Shown here one piece after another: positions 34,491 through 44,244 of a stretch of 64,000 nucleotides of DNA. Source of the stretch: a virus; the IMG/VR virus record IMGVR_UViG_3300028024_000105, positions 32,811 through 96,810 of that record; one strand, given 5' to 3'. The stretch's first letter is position 1; each line of letters opens with the position of its first letter. The notes below the pieces were generated by a model. It did not search any database, was not told the DNA's origin, and saw only the letters and a program-made list of their open reading frames with translations. The translations under genes were made by a program, and so were the position numbers.

Positions 34491-36229
34491 TGACGGACAA
34501 GATCCTCACGCCCGAGGAAGAAGACTTCAAGACCGTCTCGTTCTACTTGCAGAACCCGCCGCGCAACAAGCAGGAGCTGTACGCCTTCCTCAAGGCGCTG
34601 ACCGGCGAGGCGATGCCGCACACTGCCTGCTGCCCGAACCACGCCGCCCCGTTCGACTACATCTGGAACTCGTACCGGATGGACCTGCCGGAGTATCGGG
34701 GCAAGGGCTCGCGCAACCTGATCTACGTCGGCCCGCGCGGCGGTCACAAGTCTCTGTCCGTCGCCAAGCTGATCGCCGCCGAGCTGCTCACCAAGCCCCA
34801 GTGCTGGACCGTCGGCATGGGCGCCATCGAGACGCACGCCAAGGACACGTACCAGAACGTCATGCGGTACCTGTCTCACCCGGCCGTCGCGCTGGCCGGG
34901 ATGGTCATGAAGCAGCTCATGGAAGAGACCCTACTGTCGAACGGCTCGAAGTACAATCAGGTCTGCGCCACCTGGGCGGGCACGAACGGGAAGCACCCGC
35001 AGAAGCTCCGCACCGAAGAGAACGACCTGGTCTCCGACCCCGGCGTCATTGATCAGGCCAAGATGATGCCCTCCACCCACCACGGCCTGCGCGCGCACAT
35101 GACCTTCGTGTCCACGCGCAAGTGGGAAGACGGGATCATGGACGGCCTGGTGGAGAACGCCGAGGCGCGCAAGAACGAGGTTCTGGTCTCCTGCTACAAG
35201 GACAGCGCCGAACGCTGCTCCGAGGAACGCCACGGCCCGGCGTCCGACAAGCTCTACGAGGTCGAGGACATCTTCAACGAGGGCAAGACCGTCCAGTTCA
35301 AGGCGTACGCCAACTGCGAGACCTGCCCGCTTCTCCCGTCCTGTCGCGGCGACCTGGCCAAGGCCCACAAGTCCGGAGTCGTCTCCATCGACGACCTGAT
35401 CGCCGAGTGGGTGGACATGGACCGCGAAGTCTGGAAGTGGGAGAAGGAATGCGTCCGGGGGCGCGGCACCGGCAAATACTTCAGCTTCTGGGACAGCGTC
35501 CTGAACTCCGGTCACCACCCCTACCGTCCCGACATCGAGTGGGTCGATCTCTCCTTCGACTTCACGGGCGGCGGTGAGGACCCGACGGCCATCGGATTCT
35601 GGCAGACCGACGGCCTGGTCCCCGGGCGCCCCATGGAGGGCGACGGACCCAACGACTACCAGATCGCGGAGAAGATGTACGACGGTGCCAAGACCGACGA
35701 CTACGTCGCCAAGGACCTGTACGAGTTCATCAACGACAACGGCTACAAGCGCATCCGCTACATGTTCGGCGACTCGGCCGCCATGACTTGGATCAACCAG
35801 TTGAACAACACCGAGCCGCACGGCCACAAGAACTTCTTCAAGATCCGTCCGGTCCGCAAGATCGAGCGCACCGAGGGCTGGAAGCTGTTCCGGCAGCGCA
35901 TTCGAGACAACAGCGGTTGGCGCCACTGCTTCATCGACGCGGCCTGCACCCACACCAAGCGGGAGATCAAGAACGCCCGGCCGAAGAAGTCGGACCCCAA
36001 CGACATCGCCGACGCCTGCTCGGATCACTTCCTGGATCAGGCGCGGTATCGGTTCGTCGAGCTGCGCTACCACGGGATGCGCCAGCCGAACATCCGGATC
36101 ATCGGCGGGAGCCCCGAGGGGACCATCCTCCAGCCCGGCGGCAATTCCGGGGTGGAGCGGTCCAAGAGTAAAGACAGCCTGTATCTCCCGCGCTATCTTC
36201 GCACGGGGGACGACGAAGACGACGACTAG
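34490..36229 (+). CDS. terL: Terminase large subunit
   Basis: A 579-residue packaging motor. The ATPase has a Walker A-like YVGPRGGHKSLS (about 78-89, with His where Gly is usual) and an acidic TEENDLVSD (about 184-192) as Walker B candidate. The C-terminal RNase H-type nuclease has LSFDFTGGGEDPTAIGFW (about 349-366), FGDSAAMTW (around 425) and DPNDIADACSDHF (about 502-514) as its three acidic sites. The ATG overlaps the small membrane protein. No small terminase was recognised nearby; the protein at 8845 is one candidate. Confidence 0.88.
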   Translation: MTDKILTPEEEDFKTVSFYLQNPPRNKQELYAFLKALTGEAMPHTACCPNHAAPFDYIWNSYRMDLPEYRGKGSRNLIYVGPRGGHKSLSVAKLIAAELLTKPQCWTVGMGAIETHAKDTYQNVMRYLSHPAVALAGMVMKQLMEETLLSNGSKYNQVCATWAGTNGKHPQKLRTEENDLVSDPGVIDQAKMMPSTHHGLRAHMTFVSTRKWEDGIMDGLVENAEARKNEVLVSCYKDSAERCSEERHGPASDKLYEVEDIFNEGKTVQFKAYANCETCPLLPSCRGDLAKAHKSGVVSIDDLIAEWVDMDREVWKWEKECVRGRGTGKYFSFWDSVLNSGHHPYRPDIEWVDLSFDFTGGGEDPTAIGFWQTDGLVPGRPMEGDGPNDYQIAEKMYDGAKTDDYVAKDLYEFINDNGYKRIRYMFGDSAAMTWINQLNNTEPHGHKNFFKIRPVRKIERTEGWKLFRQRIRDNSGWRHCFIDAACTHTKREIKNARPKKSDPNDIADACSDHFLDQARYRFVELRYHGMRQPNIRIIGGSPEGTILQPGGNSGVERSKSKDSLYLPRYLRTGDDEDDD

Positions 36230-36243
36230 GGGCATCCATCGCC

Positions 36244-39162
36244 ATGCGGTACGTGCAGTTCCTGAAGGACCAGTTCCAGAACTTCGTCAACGGGGTGCCG
36301 CGTGAGCAGGTCGAAGAGACCGTCATCGCCCTTCGAACCCCCGTCGCGAAAGCGAAGAAATCCCAGCCGCAGGCTTCCGACGATCCGATCTTCGACGATC
36401 TGCGCACGCCCATGGTGGCAGAGCGCTACACCGAGGCGGACCTTCGGGACTTCCTGAACCTCTACTCCTCGCACACCTGGACGTTCCGCTGTGCCAACAC
36501 CATCGCCACGGCAGCGGCGACGGTCGATTTCGTCTTCAAGAAGGGCAAGGACGAGATCGAGGAAGAGGACCGGAGCGGCTTCCTGAAGCAGCCCAACTTC
36601 TTCCAGACCTGGTACGATCTGTTCGAGACCACCTTCCTGCATCTCGAGCTGGCGGGCAACTCGTTCTGGGAGATCCAGCGGCAGGACAAGGAGATCGTCA
36701 ACATCTTCCCGCTGCGCCCGGACCGTATCACCATCGTGCCGGATGCCAAGAAGCGCGTCCTGCAGTACGAGTACAACGTCAACGGCGAGATCATCCGCTA
36801 CGAGCCCGAAGAGATCCTGCACCTGAAGTACGCTGACGCGAAGGCCGAGTTCTGGGGCATCGCGCCCGCGTCGGCCGCGCGCAATACGATCACGCTGGAT
36901 TTCTACGCCATCGCCTGGAACAAGGACTTCTTCAACCACGGCGCCGAGCCCGGCTTCGTTCTCGAGACCGAGAACACGCTGACGGACATGGCGTTCAACC
37001 GGCTCCAGAAGCTCTGGGGCAAACGCCATCGCGGCAAGCCGCACGAGTTCGCGCTGCTCGAAGAGGGCCTGAAGTACAAGGCCGTCACGTCGAATCACGC
37101 GGACATGCAGTATCTGGAGGGCCGAGACAAGAACGCCGAGGAGATCGGTGGCGCCTACAACGTGCCCCCGTTCTTCCTGGGTCGGGACGGTGGCGGCCCG
37201 CCCAACGAGCAGAAGAAGCGACTCTACCAGACGAACGTCATCCCGAAGCTGACGAAGCTCGGCAAGTTCCTGAACGCCTTCCTGTTCTCGTCTCAGGGTG
37301 TGCGCATCGACTTCCTCACGAAGTCGCTGCCCATGATCATCGAAGACGAGGAGATCAAGGCGCGCATCGCCCAGTCGAACGTCAACCACGGCATCTGGAC
37401 CCAGAACGAGGCGCGCCACATCGAGTGGGGCATGAAGCCCGTGGCCTGGGGCGACACGTGGTGGCAGTCGGTTGGTCTGTTCGACACTCAGAAGCCCGAG
37501 ACCCGTCCGGTGCAGGGTGGCATCGCCGGGGATTTGCCCGGCAATGCAGGTTCCGGCGCTGGCAAGTCGTCCGGATTCAATCATCCTTCGCAGATTCCGG
37601 CTCCTACTTCGAAGGGCTGCACCTTCGAGTCCGATGGAGTGGACTTCGAGAAGGCCGACGAGATCGGCATGGTCCCCATCCTCAAGATGGAGGTCCGTGA
37701 GCCCGACTGGGCCGACAAGCAGGAAGTCGAGGACTGGCAGCAGTTCATGTTCTGGAAGCAGCTCGTCGGACCGGACGAGCTGGAGCTGCGGCGTCAGTTC
37801 CGTGGCTTCTTCAAGGGACAGGGCGAACGCATCCTGCCGCGCATCGCGCATCTGTGGCCGATGCACAAGGCCGAGGAGAGCGGCGACGCCCGCAAGATCG
37901 CCATCGTGGAGATCCTGAAGCTGCTCTTCGACGAACAGCTCGAGGAGAACGTCCTGCGCTCGTTCATGGTTCCCATCGCCGAGAACTCGGTCCGCAAGTA
38001 CGGCCAGAATCTGCTCACCACCAAGAACATCCCGATCCCCTTCCGCATGAGCGACCCGAACGTGCGGAAGTTCATGGAGAAGTACACCGCGTCGCAGGTC
38101 CGCCACATCAGCGAGACCACCCGGCAGATCCTGAAGGACCAGCTCCTGAAGGCAGCCGACGCGGGCGAGCCCATCAAGGCCGTCCTCGCGCGCGTGCGCG
38201 ATGCGTTCGACGGCAATGTCTCGGTGGCCCGCGCCCAGCGCATCGCGCGGACGGAGCTGGTCACCATGTCCAACAACGCCCGCCTGCTCGCGGCCCAGCA
38301 GTCCGGCGTCCTGACCCAGAAGCGGTGGATCTCCGAGAAGCTCCCCACGACCCGGCAGGAGAAGACCGGCGCCAACCACATCAATATGCACGGCATCCAG
38401 ATGGCCATCAACCAGCCGTTCGAGGTCCCCAACCGCAAGGGCGGCGTCGACCTGATGGACGTCCCTGGCGCCAACTCCGGATCGGCCGAGAACGTCTGCA
38501 ACTGCGTCTGCGTCGCCAGCTTCTCCGGCAATCGCGACGCCTTCGCCGACCTGATCGCGCCCCCCGACGAGGTCCCGCCGGACGCCAAAGTGATCGGCAA
38601 GTTGGCCGATCAGATTGCTGCCCTGGAGAAGTGCAACGCCGAGCTGGCCGAGCAGCTTCAGACTCTTCTCGCCGACGCCGAGACGGAGCCGGAACCCGAT
38701 CCCGAACCGCCAGCGCCCCCGGCTCCCCCCGCGCCGAACGTCACGAACGTGACCGTGAACGTGGCGCCGTCGCCCGCGCCCAACATCACCAACCAGATCG
38801 ACGTCAAGCCCTCCGATGTGAAGGCGCCGGACGTGAACGTGGAAGTCGACGTGAATCCGACCCCGATCAACGTGGAGGTCGAGGCACCCGACGTGCACAT
38901 CGACAACCACAATCAGATCGACGTCGAGCCCGCTCCCGTGCAGGTCGACAAGGCCGCCCCGCAGCCGGTGATCGTCAACGTGCCCGCGCCCATCGTCACC
39001 GTTGAGGTCCACCCCGAGATCAAGGCTCCGGACGTGCACGTGGAGGTCAATCCCGAGATCAAGATCCCGGCAACGACCGAGAAGACCACGATCATCCGCG
39101 ACCCGAAGACCCGCGAGATCAAGGGTAGCATCAAGGAAATCACTCCGGAGAACCCGGCGTGA
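36244..39162 (+). CDS. Portal protein fused to MuF head-morphogenesis domain
   Basis: A 972-residue protein. Residues about 40-430 are HK97/SPP1-type portal (FPLRPDRITIVPDAKKRVLQY, EEILHLKYADAKAEFWGIAPASAARN, GGAYNVPPFFLG). Residues about 560-760 are a MuF domain (SVARAQRIARTELVTMSNN, HINMHG, NVCNCVC). A coiled coil around 785-815 is followed by a long V/P/D/N repeat tail (to about 945) and KTREIKGSIKE, common at the C-termini of such portals. MuF domains are linked to injected cargo in other phages, which is relevant to the two putative effectors at 14.4-16.5 kb. Confidence 0.88.
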   Translation: MRYVQFLKDQFQNFVNGVPREQVEETVIALRTPVAKAKKSQPQASDDPIFDDLRTPMVAERYTEADLRDFLNLYSSHTWTFRCANTIATAAATVDFVFKKGKDEIEEEDRSGFLKQPNFFQTWYDLFETTFLHLELAGNSFWEIQRQDKEIVNIFPLRPDRITIVPDAKKRVLQYEYNVNGEIIRYEPEEILHLKYADAKAEFWGIAPASAARNTITLDFYAIAWNKDFFNHGAEPGFVLETENTLTDMAFNRLQKLWGKRHRGKPHEFALLEEGLKYKAVTSNHADMQYLEGRDKNAEEIGGAYNVPPFFLGRDGGGPPNEQKKRLYQTNVIPKLTKLGKFLNAFLFSSQGVRIDFLTKSLPMIIEDEEIKARIAQSNVNHGIWTQNEARHIEWGMKPVAWGDTWWQSVGLFDTQKPETRPVQGGIAGDLPGNAGSGAGKSSGFNHPSQIPAPTSKGCTFESDGVDFEKADEIGMVPILKMEVREPDWADKQEVEDWQQFMFWKQLVGPDELELRRQFRGFFKGQGERILPRIAHLWPMHKAEESGDARKIAIVEILKLLFDEQLEENVLRSFMVPIAENSVRKYGQNLLTTKNIPIPFRMSDPNVRKFMEKYTASQVRHISETTRQILKDQLLKAADAGEPIKAVLARVRDAFDGNVSVARAQRIARTELVTMSNNARLLAAQQSGVLTQKRWISEKLPTTRQEKTGANHINMHGIQMAINQPFEVPNRKGGVDLMDVPGANSGSAENVCNCVCVASFSGNRDAFADLIAPPDEVPPDAKVIGKLADQIAALEKCNAELAEQLQTLLADAETEPEPDPEPPAPPAPPAPNVTNVTVNVAPSPAPNITNQIDVKPSDVKAPDVNVEVDVNPTPINVEVEAPDVHIDNHNQIDVEPAPVQVDKAAPQPVIVNVPAPIVTVEVHPEIKAPDVHVEVNPEIKIPATTEKTTIIRDPKTREIKGSIKEITPENPA

Positions 39163-40238
39163 GATCCATCTCCGGCCCGCGTCCTGCCCGCAAGATCCGT
39201 GAGACCAGCGGTCCTACCATCCTGACGCTGGACGACATTCCGGACGGCTACCTGCTCGCCCGCGACGGCTCGCTGGTGGCGGGCGTCGACCCCAGCGGCT
39301 TCGCGCCGGTCGCAGTCATGGCCTGGAAGGAACACGTCCGGGCGGCGACCACCGCCAACGGGACGCTGGCCACCGCCTTCGAGAACGGCGACACCATCGA
39401 CGGAGTCGCCCTCGCCACGGGCGACCGCATTCTGATCAAGAATCAGACGTCTCAGGACGAGAACGGCATCTACGTCGTCGCCGCTTCGGGCGCGCCCACA
39501 CGCGCTACGGACGCCAACACGGCCGCCGAACTGGAGAGCGCCGCCGTCTTCGTCGACGAGGGCACGATCAACAAGAACACGGCCTGGGTGCAGACGACCG
39601 ACAACTTCACCCTGGGCAGCGGCAACGTCGTCTTCGCACAGTTCGACGGCGGTCAGCTCACGGCCGGGGCCGGACTCACTCGCTCGGGCGACACCATCGA
39701 CGTGGGTGCCGGAGACGGCATTCAGGTCAACGCGAACGATGTCACGGTCAAGCTCGACGGGGCTACGCTCACCAAAGGCGCGGGCGGTCTGAAGGTCACC
39801 AACCCCGCCATCGGGGACATCGGATGCGTGGCCGCGCGAGTGGCGAACTTCTCCATTCCCAACAACACCGATACGTCCCTGATCTTCGATACTTCCAAGT
39901 ATGACACCGACTCCATGCTGGATATCGGTGGAGCCCACCCCGAGCGCATCAAGTTTACGACGGCCGGGAAGTATTATTTGCTGGCGCACATGGAAACCCT
40001 GTTCAGCGTCGGCACCGATCTGTGGTGCGACGTCGCACTGAACGGCACCAAGATCAAGCGGTTCACGGCCTACTTTGGCCATGCTGGGATGGCGCTTCTT
40101 TGCGTTTTCGAGCGACAGTTCGCCGCAAACGATTACATCGAGTTCATCTTCTACCAGATCGCGGGCGGCGCGGCCGATCTCGGCGACGAGATGGGAACTG
40201 GCGAAGGTCTCACTGTAGCCGCGAGACGGGTGGCATGA
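39159..40238 (+). CDS. Fibre-like structural protein
   Basis: A 359-residue protein from a GTG overlapping the portal stop. Residues about 60-170 are the fibre/collar-type motif found in many phages: WKEH...NGTLATAFENGDTIDGVALATGDRILIKNQ, ENGIYVVAASGAPTRA, VFVDEGT. After a spacer of beta repeats, the C-terminal 130 residues look like a C1q/TNF-type trimeric head (TTAGKYYLLAHMETLFSV). Placed between portal and protease it may be a head or neck fibre. Confidence 0.65.
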   Translation: MRSISGPRPARKIRETSGPTILTLDDIPDGYLLARDGSLVAGVDPSGFAPVAVMAWKEHVRAATTANGTLATAFENGDTIDGVALATGDRILIKNQTSQDENGIYVVAASGAPTRATDANTAAELESAAVFVDEGTINKNTAWVQTTDNFTLGSGNVVFAQFDGGQLTAGAGLTRSGDTIDVGAGDGIQVNANDVTVKLDGATLTKGAGGLKVTNPAIGDIGCVAARVANFSIPNNTDTSLIFDTSKYDTDSMLDIGGAHPERIKFTTAGKYYLLAHMETLFSVGTDLWCDVALNGTKIKRFTAYFGHAGMALLCVFERQFAANDYIEFIFYQIAGGAADLGDEMGTGEGLTVAARRVA

Positions 40239-40612
40239 TGAAACAGCTCGGCCCCATCGACCCGAAGACCTTCGACGGCGCGCAGTTCGGAGCGATTCAT
40301 TCTCTCGTCAGAGGAGAGTTCTTCGCCAAGGAAGTGCAGGGCGAGATGTTCATCTTCGCGCCGGACTCTGTGCCTGACGATGCCCAGCTCGTCTTCGTGC
40401 TGCCAAAGACGGAGCCGAAGAAGCTCGCGGCCGCCATCATCGCCGACAACCTGAACAACGACGTCGAATGGGCGAAGCTGTCGACGGACCAGAAGCTCGA
40501 CCGCCTACGTGCCTCGCTTCTCAAGAGCGCGGCGCTGCAGATCAGCGGGAAAGCGGACCCTGCGGAAATCCAGAAAGCCTTGGTAGCTGAAGCGGAGGTC
40601 GCATCCCCGTGA
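40235..40612 (+). CDS. Hypothetical virion-module protein
   Basis: A 125-residue protein (two possible ATGs, 40235 and 40238, overlapping the previous stop). First half beta-rich (FFAKEVQGEMFIFAPD, AQLVFVLPK), second half helical (KLAAAIIADNLNNDVEWAKLSTDQKLDRLRASLLKSAAL). It might assist the fibre-like proteins around it. No family recognised. Confidence 0.55.
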   Translation: MMKQLGPIDPKTFDGAQFGAIHSLVRGEFFAKEVQGEMFIFAPDSVPDDAQLVFVLPKTEPKKLAAAIIADNLNNDVEWAKLSTDQKLDRLRASLLKSAALQISGKADPAEIQKALVAEAEVASP

Positions 40613-41538
40613 TCGAGATTCATCCGACCGAAGTCGTGGAATATGAGTTCACCGTCCTGGACGATGACGGCGTCCCCGTCACTGGCCTGACCGACGGCGA
40701 CTTCACCAAGACGCTGGTTATCGACGGGACTGGCAGCGGCGGCACCGTTACGATCACGGAAGTCTCGGTCGGCATCTACACCTACTCGTTTGCCGCCGGA
40801 GCCACCGGCCGCTACTACCTGCAGATCACCTGCACCGATCCGAACGTCACGACCGTCTGGGACGAGGACTTCCGATGCGTGATCGGCGACGAAGTCTTCG
40901 TCGGCCGGAACAACGTGATCGTCAGCACGGTGGCGCGCTTCGAGTTCCTGATCCTGGACCGCAACAAGCTCCCGGTCACGGGCATCTCGTCCTTCGGCGA
41001 CAAATTCATCTCCAAGAACGGCGCTGACCAGAGCGTGACGGGCCTCGCCGTCTCCGAGATTGGATCGACCGGAAGATACACCGTCACCTACACCCCGGCC
41101 ACCACGGGCGTCTGGGTCATCATCGTGGGCGACCAGATGCGCGGCTACTGGAAGGCCGTCTTCGATGTGGTGGTCAGCTCCACTCTCACCGCATCCGACA
41201 TCCGGATCGAGATGGACAACAACTCCACCAAGCTCGCGCGCGTCGACGTCGCAGTCTCCACCCGTGCCACGCCCGCCGATGTCCTGGCTGCCGTGGCGAC
41301 CGTGGTGCTCGACCCGGCCACGCTCTCGGCCATCGCCGACGCGCTCCTGGATCGTGCCGACGCCATCGACGGCAAGACGCCGCGCGAGGCACTGCAGATC
41401 ATCGGCGCGACCACGTCCGGTGAGTCCAGCGGTGACCCCGGGACTCCGACGTTCAAGGGTCTCGATGAAGTGACCGACCGCGTGGCCGCCATCGTGGACG
41501 GCGACGGGAACAGAACGTCCGTCACCTACCTCCCGTGA
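40609..41538 (+). CDS. Structural protein with immunoglobulin-like repeats
   Basis: A 309-residue protein from GTG. Two similar beta-sandwich-like units (VEYEFTVLDDDGVPVTGL... and ARFEFLILDRNKLPVTGI..., starting near residues 10 and 110), then a helical region. The sequence resembles Ig-like surface domains on phage heads or tails, but assignment is by pattern only. Confidence 0.6.
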   Translation: MIEIHPTEVVEYEFTVLDDDGVPVTGLTDGDFTKTLVIDGTGSGGTVTITEVSVGIYTYSFAAGATGRYYLQITCTDPNVTTVWDEDFRCVIGDEVFVGRNNVIVSTVARFEFLILDRNKLPVTGISSFGDKFISKNGADQSVTGLAVSEIGSTGRYTVTYTPATTGVWVIIVGDQMRGYWKAVFDVVVSSTLTASDIRIEMDNNSTKLARVDVAVSTRATPADVLAAVATVVLDPATLSAIADALLDRADAIDGKTPREALQIIGATTSGESSGDPGTPTFKGLDEVTDRVAAIVDGDGNRTSVTYLP

Positions 41539-41876
41539 CGACCTATCCATATCTGGGCAAGCCTGGCGGCGCAGTGCCGCGCGTCGGCCGCGTCGATCCA
41601 CAGCAGATGGTGGTGCGCCGTGGCAATATGCTCGTCGGCGCAGACATCCCGGTCGGTGTGCTGTCGATTCACTGGAACCAAACGCCGGAAGGCGAGATCG
41701 ACGGCGTCAACGACACGTTCATCCTGCCGACCGAGCCGCAGGTCGAGAACTCCATCATGCTCTTCAAGAACGGCCTACTGCTGGTCCAAGGTAGTGACTA
41801 CGCCGCTGTTCTCGACGCGGTGATTTTTGACACTCCTCCGGAAGTGGGGTCTGTCCTGTTGGTGACGTACCAGTAA
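41535..41876 (+). CDS. Hypothetical structural protein
   Basis: A 113-residue protein from GTG overlapping the previous stop. GEIDGVNDTFILPTEPQVENSIMLFKNGLLLVQGSDY is the NGxLL/DY motif seen in tail-fibre-type proteins, also present near the end of the 41886 protein (EVFLNGILQEAGAGNDY). Confidence 0.6.
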   Translation: MTTYPYLGKPGGAVPRVGRVDPQQMVVRRGNMLVGADIPVGVLSIHWNQTPEGEIDGVNDTFILPTEPQVENSIMLFKNGLLLVQGSDYAAVLDAVIFDTPPEVGSVLLVTYQ

Positions 41877-41885
41877 GAGGCAATC

Positions 41886-42926
41886 ATGCCCAGCACGCAG
41901 ATCAACGGCGGCACCCAGATTCAGGACGCCACCGTCACCAACGCCAAGCTGGCGGGCTCCATCACTTCGGCCAAGCTCGTCGACGGCGCCAACTTCGTCA
42001 AGAAGGACGGCTCGGTCACGATGACCGCCGATCTCCCGCTGGGCGGGTTCAAGGCGACCGGCGCGGCCGACGGCATCAACCCCGGCGATTACGTCACCAT
42101 GCGCCAGTTGGACGCGGCCAAGCAGGGCCTGGACGTGAAGGCTTCCGCGCGCGCGGCCACGACCGCCGTGCTACCCGCGTGCACGTACGCGAACGGCGCT
42201 TCGGGCGCAGGCGCGACCCTGACCGGGAACGCCAACGGCGCGCTCGCCGCGCAGGACGGGATCACGCTCGTCCTCAACGACCGGCTGCTGGTCAAGAATC
42301 AGGCGGCCCCGGAACAGAACGGCATCTATGCCGTCACGCAGGTGGGCACGGGCGGGACGCCCTTCATCCTGACGCGCGCGGTGGACGCCGACACGACCGC
42401 CAAGACCACGGGCGGGATGCACGTCTTCGTCGAGGAAGGCACGACCCTGGCCGACACCGGCTGGGTGCTGACCACCGACGGCGCGCTGACCATCGGCACC
42501 ACGGCCCAGAACTTCACCCAGTTCTCGAGCGCCGGGACGATCACGGCTTCCACCGGCCTGACCAAGGTCGGAAGCGACATCCGCGCGGTGGCCGGGAACG
42601 GCATCGACGGCGCTTTCCCCGGCGGCGCGCTCGCCGTCAAGGCGGCCGACACGTCGATCACGGTGGCGTCCGGCGGCATCAGCGTTTCCACGGCGTTCGT
42701 GACGTCTCACAAGGTCACGCGCGAGACCCCGAGCGGCACCATCAACGGCTCGACCACGGTGTTCACGCTGGCCAACACCCCGGTGGCCGGGACCGAGGAA
42801 GTCTTCCTGAACGGCATCCTGCAGGAAGCGGGCGCCGGGAACGACTACACGATCTCCGGAACCTCCATCACCATGCTGGCCGCGCCGCTGACCGGGGACC
42901 GTCTCAAGGTCAACTACTGGAAGTAA
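41886..42926 (+). CDS. Fibre-like structural protein
   Basis: A 346-residue protein. N-terminal INGGTQIQDATVTNAKLAGSITSAKLV repeats, then the motif shared with the 39159 protein (LVLNDRLLVKNQAAPEQNGIYAV, VFVEEGTTLADTGWVL), and a C-terminal NGILQEAGAGNDYTI hairpin unit. Typical phage fibre composition, low in Cys and aromatics. A duplicated relative of 39159. Confidence 0.68.
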   Translation: MPSTQINGGTQIQDATVTNAKLAGSITSAKLVDGANFVKKDGSVTMTADLPLGGFKATGAADGINPGDYVTMRQLDAAKQGLDVKASARAATTAVLPACTYANGASGAGATLTGNANGALAAQDGITLVLNDRLLVKNQAAPEQNGIYAVTQVGTGGTPFILTRAVDADTTAKTTGGMHVFVEEGTTLADTGWVLTTDGALTIGTTAQNFTQFSSAGTITASTGLTKVGSDIRAVAGNGIDGAFPGGALAVKAADTSITVASGGISVSTAFVTSHKVTRETPSGTINGSTTVFTLANTPVAGTEEVFLNGILQEAGAGNDYTISGTSITMLAAPLTGDRLKVNYWK

Positions 42927-42929
42927 ACG

Positions 42930-43616
42930 ATGCCTCCGACCGTCGTCCGCTCCGGGCAGATCCTGGACGGCAGCCTGACGGACGTCGACGTCGCTGCCGC
43001 CAACAAGGACGGTACGGCCGCAACGCCGTCGCTGCGCACCCTTGGCACGGGAGCCCTGCAGGCGGCAGCCGGGAATGACGCACGTCTCGGACTCAACATC
43101 GACTCGGACGCTCGCGTCTTCCAGTCCCCGCTGGTCACGAACGGCACCTTCCTACTGATCAGCGGGACGGCCTACTTCGTCTACCTAGGCCGGACGCTCC
43201 AGTCCTTCACTCCCAAGTTCGTGGAGTTCTTCATGTCTACGGCCGGGGCCGGAGCCCAGACGGCCGAGATCGGCTTCTTCTCGACGCCGAATGCCCCGGG
43301 CAAGGCCGGGCAGACTCTCACGAAGCTCGCGACGTCCAACGCGCTCGACTCGCTCACCGCCACCCTGACGGTCAAGCGCAACACGTCTGCCCTGGCTATC
43401 GCCATCGCGGCCGGTGTTCACCTGTGGGCGGGCATCCGTGTCGCCATGGCCACGACCCAGCCGACGCTGCGCGGGCTGCAGGACGACTGGGGCGAGGCAC
43501 AGATCCTCGCGCTCGCGGGCGCGGGCACGTTCGCGGCGACCGCCACCTTCGCCGGGGCTGTCCTGGCTGCCGCCACCCAGATCACCTGCCCGGCGCTCCG
43601 AGCCACGATGGATTGA
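42930..43616 (+). CDS. Hypothetical structural protein
   Basis: A 228-residue protein starting 3 bases behind the previous stop, rich in Ala, Thr and Gly. N-terminal VVRSGQILDGSLTDVDVAAANKDGTA is fibre-like; the rest is a probable beta-sandwich. No family recognised. Confidence 0.55.
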   Translation: MPPTVVRSGQILDGSLTDVDVAAANKDGTAATPSLRTLGTGALQAAAGNDARLGLNIDSDARVFQSPLVTNGTFLLISGTAYFVYLGRTLQSFTPKFVEFFMSTAGAGAQTAEIGFFSTPNAPGKAGQTLTKLATSNALDSLTATLTVKRNTSALAIAIAAGVHLWAGIRVAMATTQPTLRGLQDDWGEAQILALAGAGTFAATATFAGAVLAAATQITCPALRATMD

Positions 43617-43619
43617 GTC

Positions 43620-43895
43620 GTGAACAGATTCTTCTCGGGCTCGTCCTGGTCCAGCACGATGTTCGGCACGACTCTGTTCCACGGAATCGAGTCCTCCGTT
43701 GAAACAGGTGACGGCCACTTCTGGGGAAGCAAGTTCTGGTCGGGCTCCATGTTCTCGACCACCTTCTTCGCCGGTCGCCGCGTGGCCGCTCCCGTGATCG
43801 CGCCCGGCTGCTCGCCCCAGCGCCAGCGCCTGCCCATCATCGACGACGGCGACAGCGACGAAGAGGAATCGCTGTTCGCACTCGGCGAAATCTGA
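43620..43895 (+). CDS. Hypothetical structural protein
   Basis: A 91-residue protein from GTG. Ser/Phe/Gly-rich start (FFSGSSWSSTMFGTTLF, FWGSKFWSGSMFSTTFF), two similar 20-residue halves, then an acidic end (DDGDSDEEE). Possibly a virion surface or decoration protein. Confidence 0.5.
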   Translation: MNRFFSGSSWSSTMFGTTLFHGIESSVETGDGHFWGSKFWSGSMFSTTFFAGRRVAAPVIAPGCSPQRQRLPIIDDGDSDEEESLFALGEI

Positions 43896-43912
43896 GGTCG
43901 TTTCGTCGACGA

Positions 43913-43924
43913 CCGGTCCAAGCC
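43913..43924 (+). promoter_or_regulatory. Box B promoter-like element
   Basis: CCGGTCCAAGCC with GTTTCG upstream, in a 120-base gap before the gene at 44017. A second GTCCAAG copy lies at 43995 just before that gene's ribosome site. Confidence 0.55.
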
Positions 43925-44016
43925 TATATCAGTGAAGACATCGAACGCACACGGACACATCAACCACTACTTGCACGCACCCTGCGCGCTCCATGTCCAA
44001 GTCTACGGAGACGCAA

Positions 44017-44235
44017 ATGCTGCAGCCTAAGTTCAAGTACCGCATCCAGTACGGCAACCGGGTGAAGTACGCCAACGTGATCGACTTCAACAGGAACAGC
44101 GGCGTGCTCACGGTCGACGGCATCGTGACCATGATCTACCACCCCGAGCATCTCAAGATCACCAGCACCGAAGAATTGAAGACCGAACCGGACGGCCCGC
44201 AGGAGCGTGCTGCCGTGGGCGGACTCGCATTGTAG
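44017..44235 (+). CDS. Hypothetical protein
   Basis: A 72-residue beta-rich protein (FKYRIQYGNRVKYANVIDFNRNSGVLTVDGIVTMIY). ATG 44017 chosen for GGAG 7 bases upstream; an in-frame ATG at 43993 is an alternative. Function unknown. Confidence 0.55.
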   Translation: MLQPKFKYRIQYGNRVKYANVIDFNRNSGVLTVDGIVTMIYHPEHLKITSTEELKTEPDGPQERAAVGGLAL

Positions 44236-44244
44236 GAGCATCGG

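Noticed and set aside
36226-39039. A 937-codon open frame on the minus strand opposite the portal gene
   Set aside because: A low-complexity shadow (H/D/G/V/L-rich) of the portal-MuF gene, with no ribosome site and no promoter box.
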